Shown: positions 17,904-26,580, counted from the first letter of the stretch. The stretch: 64,000 nucleotides of DNA from DTU013 sp964490975 (GCA_964490975.1 CAZBEQ010000008.1:1-64000), one strand, 5' to 3'. Made by a program: numbers and translations. Notes: generated by a model not told the origin, from the letters alone.

Positions 17904-18650
17904 ATGAGTGAAGATCCGTATGAGGGTAAAGATACTATAGAGCTCATTATAATGGCCCGGAACGGTGACAGGCATGCTCAAAGCATGCTCGTGGAAAACA
18001 ATATAGGTTTGGTCTGGAGTATCGTGCGCAGATTTCAGAACAGAGGGCATGAAACGGAGGATCTCTTCCAAATCGGTTGCATAGGGCTTATCAAGGCAAT
18101 CAACAAGTTTGATATCTCTTATGATGTCAGATTCTCTACATATGCAGTGCCCATGATCATAGGAGAGATAAAAAGGTTTTTGAGAGATGACGGGATTATT
18201 AAGGTCAGCAGATCTCTTAAGGAAGTTTCCAACAAAGTACGGATCGTCAAGGAAGTACTCAGTAAAGAGCTTGGCAGAGAACCAACGATCAATGAAATGG
18301 CTCAACGCCTCAATATAGCTGCCGAGGAGCTTGTCATGGCACTTGAGGCAGGCCTCTCACCAGAATCACTGTTCACTCCTGTCAATGAAGGAGAGAACTC
18401 AGCACTTCTTCTTATTGATAAGTTGAATGACAGCTGTAATGATGATGAAACTGATATCATAGATAAAATTGCACTAAGAGAAGTTATGGACAAACTCAAA
18501 CCCAGAGAGAAACAAATAATAATTCTCAGATATTTCAAAGAAAAAACACAGGTTCAGATAGCCAGAATGTTAGGTATATCACAAGTCCAGGTATCCAGGA
18601 TCGAGAAAAAGATCCTCGAGGATATTCGAAACCGAATAAATATCAACTGA
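17904..18650 (+). CDS. sigF: RNA polymerase sporulation sigma factor SigF
   Basis: 248-residue sigma-70-family factor for early forespore genes. Region 2 (NNIGLVWSIVRRFQNRGHETEDLFQIGCIGL and RFSTYAVPMIIGEIKRFLRDD, each shown only in part), region 3 and region 4 HTH (KTQVQIARMLGISQVQVSRIEKK) are intact. ATG start at 17904 after AGGGGGGAAAGG. Upstream neighbours SpoIIAA and SpoIIAB are its control partners; downstream spoVA genes are forespore targets. The long sequences quoted are standard for SigF. Confidence 0.96.
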   Translation: MSEDPYEGKDTIELIIMARNGDRHAQSMLVENNIGLVWSIVRRFQNRGHETEDLFQIGCIGLIKAINKFDISYDVRFSTYAVPMIIGEIKRFLRDDGIIKVSRSLKEVSNKVRIVKEVLSKELGREPTINEMAQRLNIAAEELVMALEAGLSPESLFTPVNEGENSALLLIDKLNDSCNDDETDIIDKIALREVMDKLKPREKQIIILRYFKEKTQVQIARMLGISQVQVSRIEKKILEDIRNRININ

Positions 18651-19055
18651 CATTTTTTCATACTTAATAACTCGGTTTTCCAGCCGAAAGGAAGGAATCC
18701 TGGATAGTCGAACGTTACGACATTCCTTACAGTAGTCCTTTCCACCTCCATAATAACGAGGCAAGTACTAAAAAATAATTATGTAAGCGCACTACTCATT
18801 ATCTCAACTTTAGAATGGAATTATTCTGCAAAAAGGCTCAATTCATAGTCATTCGTCTATGAAACAGTACTTACTCCTCACAATAGCGTCCTGTAATTGT
18901 AATAATGAGTAGCGTGCTCTATTTTTGCTAATCCATTTCCTTAACTTTCAAACTTTGCTGGGAAAGTTAAGTTAAATAACATAATTTCTCTGCATACTTC
19001 TTTTTTGTTATTCCAATAATAGAAAATGAAAAAAGCTAAAATCGGGGTGTTAATC
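18651..19055. other. Gap between sigF and the spoVA genes
   Basis: About 400 bases without a convincing gene. It holds a long-range inverted repeat (CTACTCATTAT at 18792-18802 against its complement at 18902-18912, arms extending imperfectly), a short perfect 9-bp inverted repeat (TTAACTTTC at 18941-18949, GAAAGTTAA at 18962-18970), and a forespore-type promoter (18992-19021). Confidence 0.6.
18992..19021 (+). promoter_or_regulatory. Forespore (sigma-G/sigma-F-type) promoter of the spoVA operon
   Basis: GCATA (18992-18996), 18 bases, AATAATA (19015-19021). A transcript would begin near 19028, which excludes an ATG at 19026 and supports the ATG at 19056 as the first start. spoVA operons are sigma-G dependent in Bacillus. 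Confidence 0.65.
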
Positions 19056-19232
19056 ATGCTGACTGTTATAAACAGGTACAAGGCACTTTTTATTATACTT
19101 ATGCTTGCTGTTTTGGCTGCATTGCTTTGGCTATTTATATCAATGACAGGTAATAGTAAACTGCCGTCAAAGGGTGTTTTTGTATTGAACTATTTTGAAA
19201 GGACCATATGTAATGAGAGGGGGAGTATATAA
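19056..19232 (+). CDS. Small single-span membrane protein preceding spoVAC
   Basis: 58-residue protein: a basic N-terminus (MLTVINRYK), one hydrophobic helix (about 11-30, LFIILMLAVLAALLWLFISM) and a short polar tail. RBS GGGGTG lies before the ATG, and the gene is the first in the predicted forespore transcript. It occupies the place of spoVAA/spoVAB of Bacillus but resembles neither. I do not recognise its family; a role next to the SpoVA channel in the inner spore membrane is inference from position. The stop directly abuts the TTG of spoVAC, so translation is probably coupled. Confidence 0.6.
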   Translation: MLTVINRYKALFIILMLAVLAALLWLFISMTGNSKLPSKGVFVLNYFERTICNERGSI

Positions 19233-19679
19233 TTGCAGCAAGTGTTTACGAAGGATGAGTACAGGAAATATGTTGACAAAATATCTCCAAACTCAAAAAT
19301 TCTAAGGAATGTTTTACGGGCATATGTTGTGGGTGGACTGATATGTGCGCTCGGACAGTTTTTCCTTAATTCCTTCAGGCAGATGGGACTAAATCAAGAT
19401 ACTTCGTCTTCGCTGACTTCAGTGGTCATGATCTTTTTTGGAGTAGCCTTTACAGCGCTTGATTTATATGATGACCTGGGGAAGTTTGCCGGAGCCGGAT
19501 CGATCGTTCCCATAACAGGATTTGCAAATTCAATAGCATCGCCTGCGATTGAATATAAAAGTGAAGGATATGTGCTGGGTATTGGGGCAAGGATGTTCCT
19601 TATAGCAGGGCCTGTTTTGGTATATGGCATATCGGTATCGATCATAGTTGGAATAATACATTATTTTTTACGATTTTAG
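19233..19679 (+). CDS. spoVAC: Stage V sporulation protein AC
   Basis: 148-residue inner-membrane protein with about four membrane helices, part of the channel moving Ca-dipicolinate into and out of the spore. Signatures: YVVGGLICALGQFFLNSFRQ and FAGAGSIVPITGFANSIASP. TTG start behind AGAGGGGGAG. SpoVAC and SpoVAE are homologous, which is visible in the shared GGxICAxGQ and PxTGF motifs. Followed by spoVAD. Confidence 0.95.
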   Translation: MQQVFTKDEYRKYVDKISPNSKILRNVLRAYVVGGLICALGQFFLNSFRQMGLNQDTSSSLTSVVMIFFGVAFTALDLYDDLGKFAGAGSIVPITGFANSIASPAIEYKSEGYVLGIGARMFLIAGPVLVYGISVSIIVGIIHYFLRF

Positions 19680-19730
19680 CAGGCGATTATTATCTGAAGG
19701 ATTTTATTTTTATTCAAAGGAGAATTCATA

Positions 19731-20756
19731 ATGCTGGAGAAAAAAGTTGGAAAGCAGACTTCTCAGCTGCAAAAACCGCCGACAATAACAGCCGCAGCTT
19801 CCATTGTCGGCCCGAAGGAGGGGAAAGGTCCCCTCGCCAGCTACTTTGATGAAGTTGTAGATGATGAGCTCTGGGGTGAAAAAAGCTGGGAGAAAGCAGA
19901 ATCTAAATTCATGAGGGAGGTATTTGCCAAAACGATTTCCAAAGCTTCGATATCAGTAAACGGTGTCGACTATGCGATAGCAGGCGATCTTATGAATCAA
20001 TGCATTGGTACGAGCTTTGGACTGCGCGAGTCTAATATTCCGTTCTTTGGTATATATGGTGCATGCTCCACTATGGGAGAATCGATGAGCCTGGGGGCGA
20101 TCCTGATAGATGGCGGGTTTGCTGCAAATATCGCGTGCATGACCTCAAGTCATTTCTGCTCTGCCGAAAAACAGTTCAGATTTCCTCTCGAACTTGGTTC
20201 ACAAAGGCCGCCTACGGCACAATGGACTGTTACAGGAGCAGGCTGTGTGCTGTTGTCAGCTGAAGGAAAAGGACCTTTTGTAACGAAAATAACCACTGGA
20301 AAAATTATTGATATGGGAATTAGGGATCAGAATAATATGGGGGCTGCAATGGCGCCGGCGGCAGCAGATACTATCTGTGCGCATTTTGAAGATACAGGCC
20401 TTGCATATGATTATTATGATATGGTCGTAACCGGCGATCTTGGTGCGGTAGGAAATGAAATACTTAATGATCTGCTTTCATCCAATGGCATCCGCATTGG
20501 AAGCATTTTAAAAGACTGCGGCATGATGATTTATGATAAAAAACAGGATGTTCACGCAGGGGGGAGCGGATGCGGTTGCTCGGCAACAGTGCTGGCAGGA
20601 TATCTGCTTGATGGGCTAAAAAAGGGGACTCTTCAGAAGCTGCTCTTTGTACCGACCGGAGCACTGCTTAGCCCAACAAGTGTCCAACAGGGTGAAACGA
20701 TCCCATGTATTGCTCATGCGGTTGCAATAGAGAATACGATAGGAGGGAATCAATAA
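19731..20756 (+). CDS. spoVAD: Stage V sporulation protein AD
   Basis: 341-residue thiolase-fold protein that binds dipicolinic acid on the cytoplasmic side of the SpoVA channel. Signatures: SYFDEVVDDELWGEKSWEKAE, FGIYGACSTMGESM with the thiolase-position Cys, and HAGGSGCGCSATV. RBS AAGGAG lies upstream of the ATG. The stop TAA shares its last A with the ATG of spoVAE. Confidence 0.96.
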   Translation: MLEKKVGKQTSQLQKPPTITAAASIVGPKEGKGPLASYFDEVVDDELWGEKSWEKAESKFMREVFAKTISKASISVNGVDYAIAGDLMNQCIGTSFGLRESNIPFFGIYGACSTMGESMSLGAILIDGGFAANIACMTSSHFCSAEKQFRFPLELGSQRPPTAQWTVTGAGCVLLSAEGKGPFVTKITTGKIIDMGIRDQNNMGAAMAPAAADTICAHFEDTGLAYDYYDMVVTGDLGAVGNEILNDLLSSNGIRIGSILKDCGMMIYDKKQDVHAGGSGCGCSATVLAGYLLDGLKKGTLQKLLFVPTGALLSPTSVQQGETIPCIAHAVAIENTIGGNQ

Positions 20757-21127
20757 TGAGTCATACACTTATGTCTTATATAAATGCATTTCTTATCGGA
20801 GGTATGATATGTGCAATAGGTCAGATACTGATAGATAAGACTAAAATGACTTCCGCAAGGGTACTGGTACTTTTTGTGTCGTTAGGCGCTGTACTGACAG
20901 GACTTGGATTATACCAGGGCATAGTTGATGTGGGAGGAGCAGGGGCGACAATACCGCTTACAGGCTTTGGCTACAGTCTTGCCAAAGGAGTATTCAATGA
21001 TGTTGACAAATACGGGATGCTGGGCGCATTGACAGGAGGCATCAGAGCTACGGCTGCCGGGATTGCCGCAGCTGTTTTTTTCTCATATCTTGCCGCAGTA
21101 GTATTCAAGCCCAAGGCAAAAAGCTGA
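20756..21127 (+). CDS. spoVAE: Stage V sporulation protein AEb
   Basis: 123-residue membrane protein, about four helices, homologous to SpoVAC. It reads MSHTLMSYINAFLIGGMICA and keeps GGAGATIPLTGFGYSLAKG. The ATG at 20756 overlaps the spoVAD stop by one base and has AGGAGGG upstream; a longer frame from 20705 lies inside spoVAD and is not used. Forms the C-D-E core found in clostridial SpoVA operons. Confidence 0.95.
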   Translation: MSHTLMSYINAFLIGGMICAIGQILIDKTKMTSARVLVLFVSLGAVLTGLGLYQGIVDVGGAGATIPLTGFGYSLAKGVFNDVDKYGMLGALTGGIRATAAGIAAAVFFSYLAAVVFKPKAKS

Positions 21128-21137
21128 AGGTATTTAT

Positions 21138-21695
21138 ATGGCTAAAAGGAAGGTAATTGTTGTAACGGACGGTGACATGGCAGCGAAGGCTGCTGTAGAA
21201 AAGGCAACATCGAATATTGGCGGACGGTGCATTTCATCGTCAGCAGGCAATCCAACTGTACTTTCCGGTGAAGAGATGATACACAGGATTATGGAGGCTC
21301 CATATGATCCCGTGGTTGTGATGGTGGACGATAAAGGAGCTGTTGGGAAAGGCCGCGGGGAGACTGCAATGGAATTGATACTTAAGTGTGATGACCTGAA
21401 AGTTCTTGGTATCCTTGCTGTATCATCCAACGGGAAGGATTGCTGCGGTATCCGTGCAGACTGTTCTGTGACAAGAGATGGTCAGGTTGTTTATTCGGCT
21501 GTGGATAAGAATGGAATAGACCGGCATACAGATAAAATCTGTGGAGATACATTAAGTATATTGAAATCAAGGAATGATCTCTTCGTGGTGGGGATCGGTG
21601 ATCCGGGGAAAATGTTTTACAGTGATGATACATTAAAGGACTCTCCCATAACAACTAAGGCAATGAGACTTATTTTAGAGCATAATGGATTCTGA
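21138..21695 (+). CDS. spoVAEa: Stage V sporulation protein AEa
   Basis: 185-residue soluble protein of the SpoVAEa family, starting KRKVIVVTDGDMAAKAAVEKA and containing GGRCISSSAGNPT and VMVDDKGAVGKGRGE. Its biochemical role in the SpoVA complex is not known; the fold looks like a Rossmann-type P-loop-free protein. Last gene of the spoVA group; 10 bases after spoVAE. The Bacillus genes spoVAA, AB and AF are absent here. Confidence 0.88.
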   Translation: MAKRKVIVVTDGDMAAKAAVEKATSNIGGRCISSSAGNPTVLSGEEMIHRIMEAPYDPVVVMVDDKGAVGKGRGETAMELILKCDDLKVLGILAVSSNGKDCCGIRADCSVTRDGQVVYSAVDKNGIDRHTDKICGDTLSILKSRNDLFVVGIGDPGKMFYSDDTLKDSPITTKAMRLILEHNGF

Positions 21696-21732
21696 TCTAA
21701 GCGGATTATGTCGGATAACTAAAAAAAATAGT

Positions 21733-21759
21733 CAAAAGAAGGATTTCTTTTGCCGATAT
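21733..21759 (+). promoter_or_regulatory. Sigma-D (FliA-type) promoter candidate for cheX
   Basis: CAAA (21733-21736), 15 bases, GCCGATAT (21752-21759), against the flagellar consensus TAAA-N15-GCCGATAT: one mismatch. It lies 50 bases before a chemotaxis gene. The spacer includes the 8-bp palindrome CAAAAGAA/TTCTTTTG (21733-21752). Confidence 0.55.
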
Positions 21760-21808
21760 AGAATACGTATAAAAGAAGTAATACTTGATTTGAGGTGAGG
21801 ATGTACTA

Positions 21809-22270
21809 ATGAATATAGAATATATAAACCCATTCATTGAAGCAAGTCAAACAGTACTTAAGCAGATAGCATCGCTCGACGCGAAACTGGGTAAGGTTTT
21901 TCTCAAGACTGCGCCTTATAAGAGCGAAGACATCATTATTATGGTAGGCCTTACAGGCAAGATAAGAGGTCAGGCAAATTTCTCGATGAAAAAAGAGTTC
22001 GCTATGAAAATTGCATCAAGTATGATGATGGGTATGCCTGTTACAGAGTTTGATGAATTGTCAAAAAGCGCCATTTCCGAGCTGGCTAACATGATTATGG
22101 GGAATGCTGCTACGATCCTGTATAACAAGGGCACTAACGTAGATATTACGCCGCCTTCGCTGCTGATGGGCGAAAATATGCAGATAACGCCAAGTAAAAT
22201 GACAACGATTTGTGTCCCGTTGATTGTTGGAGAAGATACGTTTTTGCTTGATATATCGACTGAGGGTTAA
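21809..22270 (+). CDS. cheX: Chemotaxis phosphatase CheX
   Basis: 153-residue CheC/CheX/FliY-family protein that dephosphorylates CheY-P. The CheX catalytic pair ExxN is present as E91 and N94 in ISELANMIMGNA; there is a single such motif, as in CheX, whereas CheC has two. Start ATG after TGAGGTGAGG. It stands alone, away from any flagellar cluster in this window, with its own promoter and a terminator behind it. Confidence 0.88.
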   Translation: MNIEYINPFIEASQTVLKQIASLDAKLGKVFLKTAPYKSEDIIIMVGLTGKIRGQANFSMKKEFAMKIASSMMMGMPVTEFDELSKSAISELANMIMGNAATILYNKGTNVDITPPSLLMGENMQITPSKMTTICVPLIVGEDTFLLDISTEG

Positions 22271-22283
22271 CAAATCAGATATG

Positions 22284-22315
22284 AAAAGCTGCGAGTAAAT
22301 CTCCAGCTTTTTTTC
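22284..22315 (+). terminator. Terminator of cheX
   Basis: Arms AAAAGCTG (22284-22291) and CAGCTTTT (22304-22311), 12-base loop, run of Ts through 22314. It sits 14 bases after the cheX stop. Confidence 0.7.
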
Positions 22316-22371
22316 AATGTAATAAATAACGAGGCAATACATATACAGAGACTACTATTGGAGGCGGGCAT

Positions 22372-23514
22372 ATGAAAGGAGCATTTTACACCGGGAAATA
22401 CAGGAACTTGTTTAAGGAATTCGGCTACAGCGATGAGGATATCAAAAGGAAGGTCGAGGATACCTGGCAGCAGATTTTTTATGGGGATGAAGATACGAGG
22501 ATTTACTATCAGGACGGCGACGACATGGGTCATCTGGTTGATACGGGTAACAATGATGTGCGTACTGAAGGTATGTCATATGGTATGATGATGTGCGTCC
22601 AGATGGACAAGAAGGAAGAATTTGACCGTATCTGGAAATGGTCATGGAAATACATGCAGCACAAGAAAGGCAGATATAAAGGCTATTTTGCCTGGTCTCT
22701 CAACCTTGATGGTACAAGAAGGGCTGATGGACCTGCACCGGATGGAGAGGAATTCTTCGCTATGGCGCTGCTATTTGCTTCAGAACGATGGGGTGACGGA
22801 CCGGAGCCATTTGACTACAGCATACAGGCAAAGAACATATTAAGGGAATGTGTACATAAAGGCGAAAATGGTATAGGAGACCCAATGTGGGATCCTTCGA
22901 ACAAACTCATAAAATTTGTTCCTGAAACTCCTTGGACAGATCCATCATACCATCTGCCCCATTTTTATGAGATGTTTTCAATATTAGGAGACCCTAAAGA
23001 CAGTGCTTTCTGGCGTGAAGCAGCAGAAGCCAGCAGAGATTATCTTAAAAAGGCATGCCACCCTGTTACAGGTCTTGCACCTGAATATGCCGGGTATGAC
23101 GGTAAGCCATACAAGGCTCCCTGGGATTATGGCCATCATCATTTCTACAGTGACTCGTACAGGGTAGCGGCTAATATAGGTCTTGACTATGAATGGTTCG
23201 GCAAGGATGAGTGGCATAAGCTTGAGGCAGACAGGATACAGGCTTTCTTTGCACCGATGGGCAGCAATGCGGATTACCGTATTTATGTTATCGACGGCAC
23301 GCCGCTTGAAGAAAAAGTATTGCATCCTGTTGGGCTTATTGCGACAAATGCAATGGCGTCTTTGGCTGCATCTGATAATGATAATTCCAGAAAGTGCGTT
23401 GAACTGTTCTGGAATACCCCTGTAAGGAAAGGTGTAAGGCGCTATTATGATAATTGCCTGTACCTTTTTGCTATGCTTGCATTAAGCGGCAACTACAGGA
23501 TCTGGAGATCATAG
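22372..23514 (+). CDS. Reducing-end xylose-releasing exo-oligoxylanase (GH8, Rex)
   Basis: Removes xylose from the reducing end of xylo-oligosaccharides (EC 3.2.1.156). 380 residues with no signal peptide, so cytoplasmic, acting on imported oligosaccharides. It closely follows the Bacillus halodurans Rex pattern: catalytic acid E66 in RTEGMSYGM, base D261 in FYSDSYRVAANIG, and H318 in LHPVGLIATNAM, matching E70, D263 and H319 of that enzyme. RBS GGAGG lies before the ATG. Its 3' end overlaps the opposite-strand kinase gene by six bases. A generic GH8 endoglucanase is less likely given these residues. Confidence 0.92.
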   Translation: MKGAFYTGKYRNLFKEFGYSDEDIKRKVEDTWQQIFYGDEDTRIYYQDGDDMGHLVDTGNNDVRTEGMSYGMMMCVQMDKKEEFDRIWKWSWKYMQHKKGRYKGYFAWSLNLDGTRRADGPAPDGEEFFAMALLFASERWGDGPEPFDYSIQAKNILRECVHKGENGIGDPMWDPSNKLIKFVPETPWTDPSYHLPHFYEMFSILGDPKDSAFWREAAEASRDYLKKACHPVTGLAPEYAGYDGKPYKAPWDYGHHHFYSDSYRVAANIGLDYEWFGKDEWHKLEADRIQAFFAPMGSNADYRIYVIDGTPLEEKVLHPVGLIATNAMASLAASDNDNSRKCVELFWNTPVRKGVRRYYDNCLYLFAMLALSGNYRIWRS

Positions 23515-25317
23515 CGGGATTGACACCTTAAACTCAGAGCCCTTGCCGGGTTCGCTCTTAACGGTAATGTGGCCTTGATGCTTATCCATAATGCTACGGC
23601 TGATGGACAGGCCAAGGCCCATACCGAGAGAGTTGCACTTTGTGGTAAATCCATTGTTGAATATCTTGTCTATATTTTCACTGCTGATTCCGCAACCGTC
23701 ATCTTTTACACTTACATATACGAATTGATCATCATTCCAGGTTTTTATGGAAATATTTCCTTTATCATCTATTGCCTGTATTGCATTGACGATCAGGTTC
23801 ATAAATACCTGGTTGAGCATGCCGGGATAACATTTGACTTCAGGTATATTTCCATAATCCTCATGTATCTCTATCTTTCTCTTCCATAGATTGGACGTAA
23901 GTACCAGAACACTTTTCAGGCCTTCATTGATGTTTGCCATCTGACATTCGGCTTCGTCTACCTTTGAGAAGTTTTTCAGGCTCTTTATGATCTGGCTTAC
24001 ACGGCTGCAGGCCATTGTACTGATATCGTTGGATTCCTTCAGCTGCTCGAGCAAGCTAAGCAGTTCCGGATTGCTTTTTACACTCTCCAGTTCAAAAATA
24101 CTTGATATCATCATGCCACTCAATTGGGCGTTGCTGTTGATTGCACCAAGTGGGGTATTGATCTCATGGGTAATAGCGGCGGTCAACTGACCTATGGATG
24201 CCAGGTTTTCAGTCTGTATAATAGTTGTTTGGGCGTCCTGTATCTGCTTCTTTGAATGCTCAAGCTCTTCGTTCTGAGCCTCAAGCTCTTCATTTTGTGC
24301 TACGAGCAGCTCGTTGTACTCCCGTATCTTTACCATAACAGCATTAGTTGAGTCAGCAAGCATCTCTATCTCACGAAGTGGCTTTTTGAGCTGGATGTTT
24401 GAGGTCATTGCCGTTTCCATGCTGCCGCTGGCGATACATCTGATTTTTTCGTCCAACTGACTAAGGGGCACAGCAACTGGCATTGTAAGAATCTTTGAGA
24501 GTACAAGCCCTGTTATCAATGCAACTATGGCTGAAATCAGAATGCCTGCCAAGAACATCAGACCTATTACCAATACATAGCCACGGCTGACATTCGCTGA
24601 GACGGTTGCGACAACAAATCCGTTCTTATCAATGATCTCACTTATAGAACTGTTGCTTAAGGTATCCAGAAAATACTGTACAAAGCTGTTTTTAAAATTT
24701 TTATGAGCTATTTCATTTAAAAAGCCTATAGCATTGTCATCCTGGGACTTATCTTCCGAATAAATGATCTTTGGACCTACCATTATTCTCAGTTCAAATA
24801 TATCAGCACTATTTATGTATCCGGGTATTGACAGATCCAGATCATACTCTTTACTGTCCGGATTGCTTTTGTCTTGTACGCTATCCTTGTGTGATGTGCA
24901 AAATGAGCTGTATTCATTAATATCTGCCATGGCGGGCTTAGCCAGTCTGACATTGTCAAAGCCGTCATTTTTCTTAATATCAGTTAGCCACTCTTCGAAC
25001 TTCTCCGAATCAGGATCAAGCCTCCGAAGACTTTCTATTTCCATTTGCTCCAAAAATGCATCCGTACTTAAGCTTTGTGCTATATATGTGCTGTAATAGT
25101 CAGTCATGACTGCTGTAACTGACTTGAAATATTCAACACCAAAAAAAAGTATCGAAATACAGAAGAACATGATTGTCAGTACAATACAAAGTAAGGTTGT
25201 TCTTCTTACTCTTCTTCTCAATGTCCTTCTGTTTTTGGAAAAATCGGAGCTTTTTTTTACTACACAGTTATCCAGTATAATCACCTCATAAAATTGTGAT
25301 ATTATTTTTTTCGCCAA
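23509..25317 (-). CDS. Membrane sensor histidine kinase (HAMP, HisKA)
   Basis: 602 residues. Transmembrane helix 1 at about 41-60, an extracytoplasmic sensor of about 190 residues without a recognisable domain, helix 2 at about 248-274, HAMP (275-330), a coiled coil rich in QNEELEAQNEELEHSKKQI (335-370), HisKA with H384 in ITHEINTPLGA, and a C-terminal GHKL ATPase (DDGCGISSENIDKIF, GMGLGLSISRSIM). The 5' end is uncertain: TTG at 25317 has no RBS, while a CTG at 25275 is preceded by GAGGTGATTATA. Divergent from the HD-GYP response regulator at 25455, probably its partner. Confidence 0.9.
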   Translation of the reverse strand: MAKKIISQFYEVIILDNCVVKKSSDFSKNRRTLRRRVRRTTLLCIVLTIMFFCISILFFGVEYFKSVTAVMTDYYSTYIAQSLSTDAFLEQMEIESLRRLDPDSEKFEEWLTDIKKNDGFDNVRLAKPAMADINEYSSFCTSHKDSVQDKSNPDSKEYDLDLSIPGYINSADIFELRIMVGPKIIYSEDKSQDDNAIGFLNEIAHKNFKNSFVQYFLDTLSNSSISEIIDKNGFVVATVSANVSRGYVLVIGLMFLAGILISAIVALITGLVLSKILTMPVAVPLSQLDEKIRCIASGSMETAMTSNIQLKKPLREIEMLADSTNAVMVKIREYNELLVAQNEELEAQNEELEHSKKQIQDAQTTIIQTENLASIGQLTAAITHEINTPLGAINSNAQLSGMMISSIFELESVKSNPELLSLLEQLKESNDISTMACSRVSQIIKSLKNFSKVDEAECQMANINEGLKSVLVLTSNLWKRKIEIHEDYGNIPEVKCYPGMLNQVFMNLIVNAIQAIDDKGNISIKTWNDDQFVYVSVKDDGCGISSENIDKIFNNGFTTKCNSLGMGLGLSISRSIMDKHQGHITVKSEPGKGSEFKVSIPL

Positions 25318-25396
25318 AATTTGATATAAATTTACTCTAATCCTTAGAATTATAACATTTTATAAACTACGTTTACAGTGACAAGTAACATTTTTC

Positions 25397-25424
25397 TTGT
25401 AATTATCTTTGCGTGTGGTAAAAT
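25397..25424 (+). promoter_or_regulatory. Promoter candidate of the HD-GYP regulator
   Basis: TTGTAA (25397-25402), 16 bases, TAAAAT (25419-25424) preceded by a TGTGG extended -10 context. It lies in the 137-base divergent gap. Confidence 0.4.
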
Positions 25425-25454
25425 GACCATAAGGATAACTAGAGGGGGATTGAC

Positions 25455-26501
25455 TTGTCAAAGACGATATACGTAGTTGATGATGAGAAAATGATAACAG
25501 TAACACTCGCTGCACTTATACGGGTGATGCTGAAATATAATGTACAGGTATTCAACGATCCGGTAGAAGCACTTCAGTCAGAAGCGCTTGTTAAAAACAA
25601 TGTGGACCTTATTATATCCGATTTTATGATGCCAGGCATGAACGGCCTTGAGTTTTTGAGAAAGGCAACAAAAATCAGCCCAAATACAATCACAATACTT
25701 CTTACAGGTTATGCTGACAAGGAGAATGCCATTAAGAGTATCAACGAGGTGGGCTTATATTATTATCTTGAAAAGCCATGGGATAATGACAGGCTAATAA
25801 AAATTGTTTCAAACGGACTTGAAAAGAAAGATCTTTCGGACAACTTACATAAAAAGTATGAAGAATTGAAAGAATCCAAGGAAGAGACAGAAAGACTCTA
25901 TGACCTGCTGAAAACTGATTATCAACAGGAGGTCGATAATGTCCGCAATCTTGTGATAACACTGGCAAATGTCATCGAAGCCAAGGATAAATATACTGAC
26001 GGGCATACAAGGCGTGTAGCCGCTATCAGCCGTTCTCTTGGGGGAAAAATGGGACTTGATGAATCCAGGCTAAGTCATCTGGAAATAGCAGGTCTAATAC
26101 ACGATATAGGCAAGGTCGGAGTGCCGGAAGATATATTGAACAAGCCAGGTAAGCTTACCAGAGAGGAATTTGATACAATCAAAAAGCATACTGTCATAGG
26201 AGAAAATATCTGCAAGCCATTAAACAGTCTGCAAAGGTGCCTTGACCCTATCAGGCATCATCATGAGAAGCTCGATGGGTCCGGTTATCCCGATGGCATA
26301 TCGGGTGAGGCTCTATCACTTGAATCAAGGATCATTGCAGTAGCTGATATATATGACGCGCTGACATCGGATCGCCCTTACAGAAGCAGGATGCCGATGG
26401 AGGAAGTAAAAGCCTTGATGTTGAACGATGCTGAAAGTGGTAAGCTTGATCGGTCTGTAGTCGATGAATTGTTCAATGCGGTTGAGGCCGGAGAGCTCTA
26501 G
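25455..26501 (+). CDS. Response regulator with HD-GYP cyclic-di-GMP phosphodiesterase domain
   Basis: 348 residues: receiver domain (1-120; acidic pocket VVDDEK, phospho-acceptor D56 in IISDFMMPG, K107 in EKPWD), a coiled-coil linker (about 125-165) and an HD-GYP domain with HD at 216-217 (LIHDIGK) and HHEKLDGSGYP at 269-279. All metal- and signature residues of active phosphodiesterases appear present. It would lower c-di-GMP when phosphorylated. TTG start at 25455 after GAGGGGGA. Divergent from the kinase at 23509-25317. Confidence 0.94.
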   Translation: MSKTIYVVDDEKMITVTLAALIRVMLKYNVQVFNDPVEALQSEALVKNNVDLIISDFMMPGMNGLEFLRKATKISPNTITILLTGYADKENAIKSINEVGLYYYLEKPWDNDRLIKIVSNGLEKKDLSDNLHKKYEELKESKEETERLYDLLKTDYQQEVDNVRNLVITLANVIEAKDKYTDGHTRRVAAISRSLGGKMGLDESRLSHLEIAGLIHDIGKVGVPEDILNKPGKLTREEFDTIKKHTVIGENICKPLNSLQRCLDPIRHHHEKLDGSGYPDGISGEALSLESRIIAVADIYDALTSDRPYRSRMPMEEVKALMLNDAESGKLDRSVVDELFNAVEAGEL

Positions 26502-26543
26502 TTTTAATATTTCGACCCGGATGGGTAAACAATAAAGCAAAAA

Positions 26544-26570
26544 GACCCCGGCCTAAATACTGCCGGGATC
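26544..26570 (-). terminator. Terminator between convergent genes
   Basis: Arms GACCCCGGC (26544-26552) and GCCGGGATC (26562-26570). On the minus strand the hairpin is followed by TTTTTGCTTTATT, a good tail for the secreted-protein gene, and it may also stop the HD-GYP transcript. Confidence 0.65.
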
Positions 26571-26580
26571 TGTATGATAA

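Noticed and set aside
22372..23514. Secreted cellulase (GH8 endoglucanase)
   Set aside because: No signal peptide or dockerin, and the residues match Rex at the diagnostic positions.
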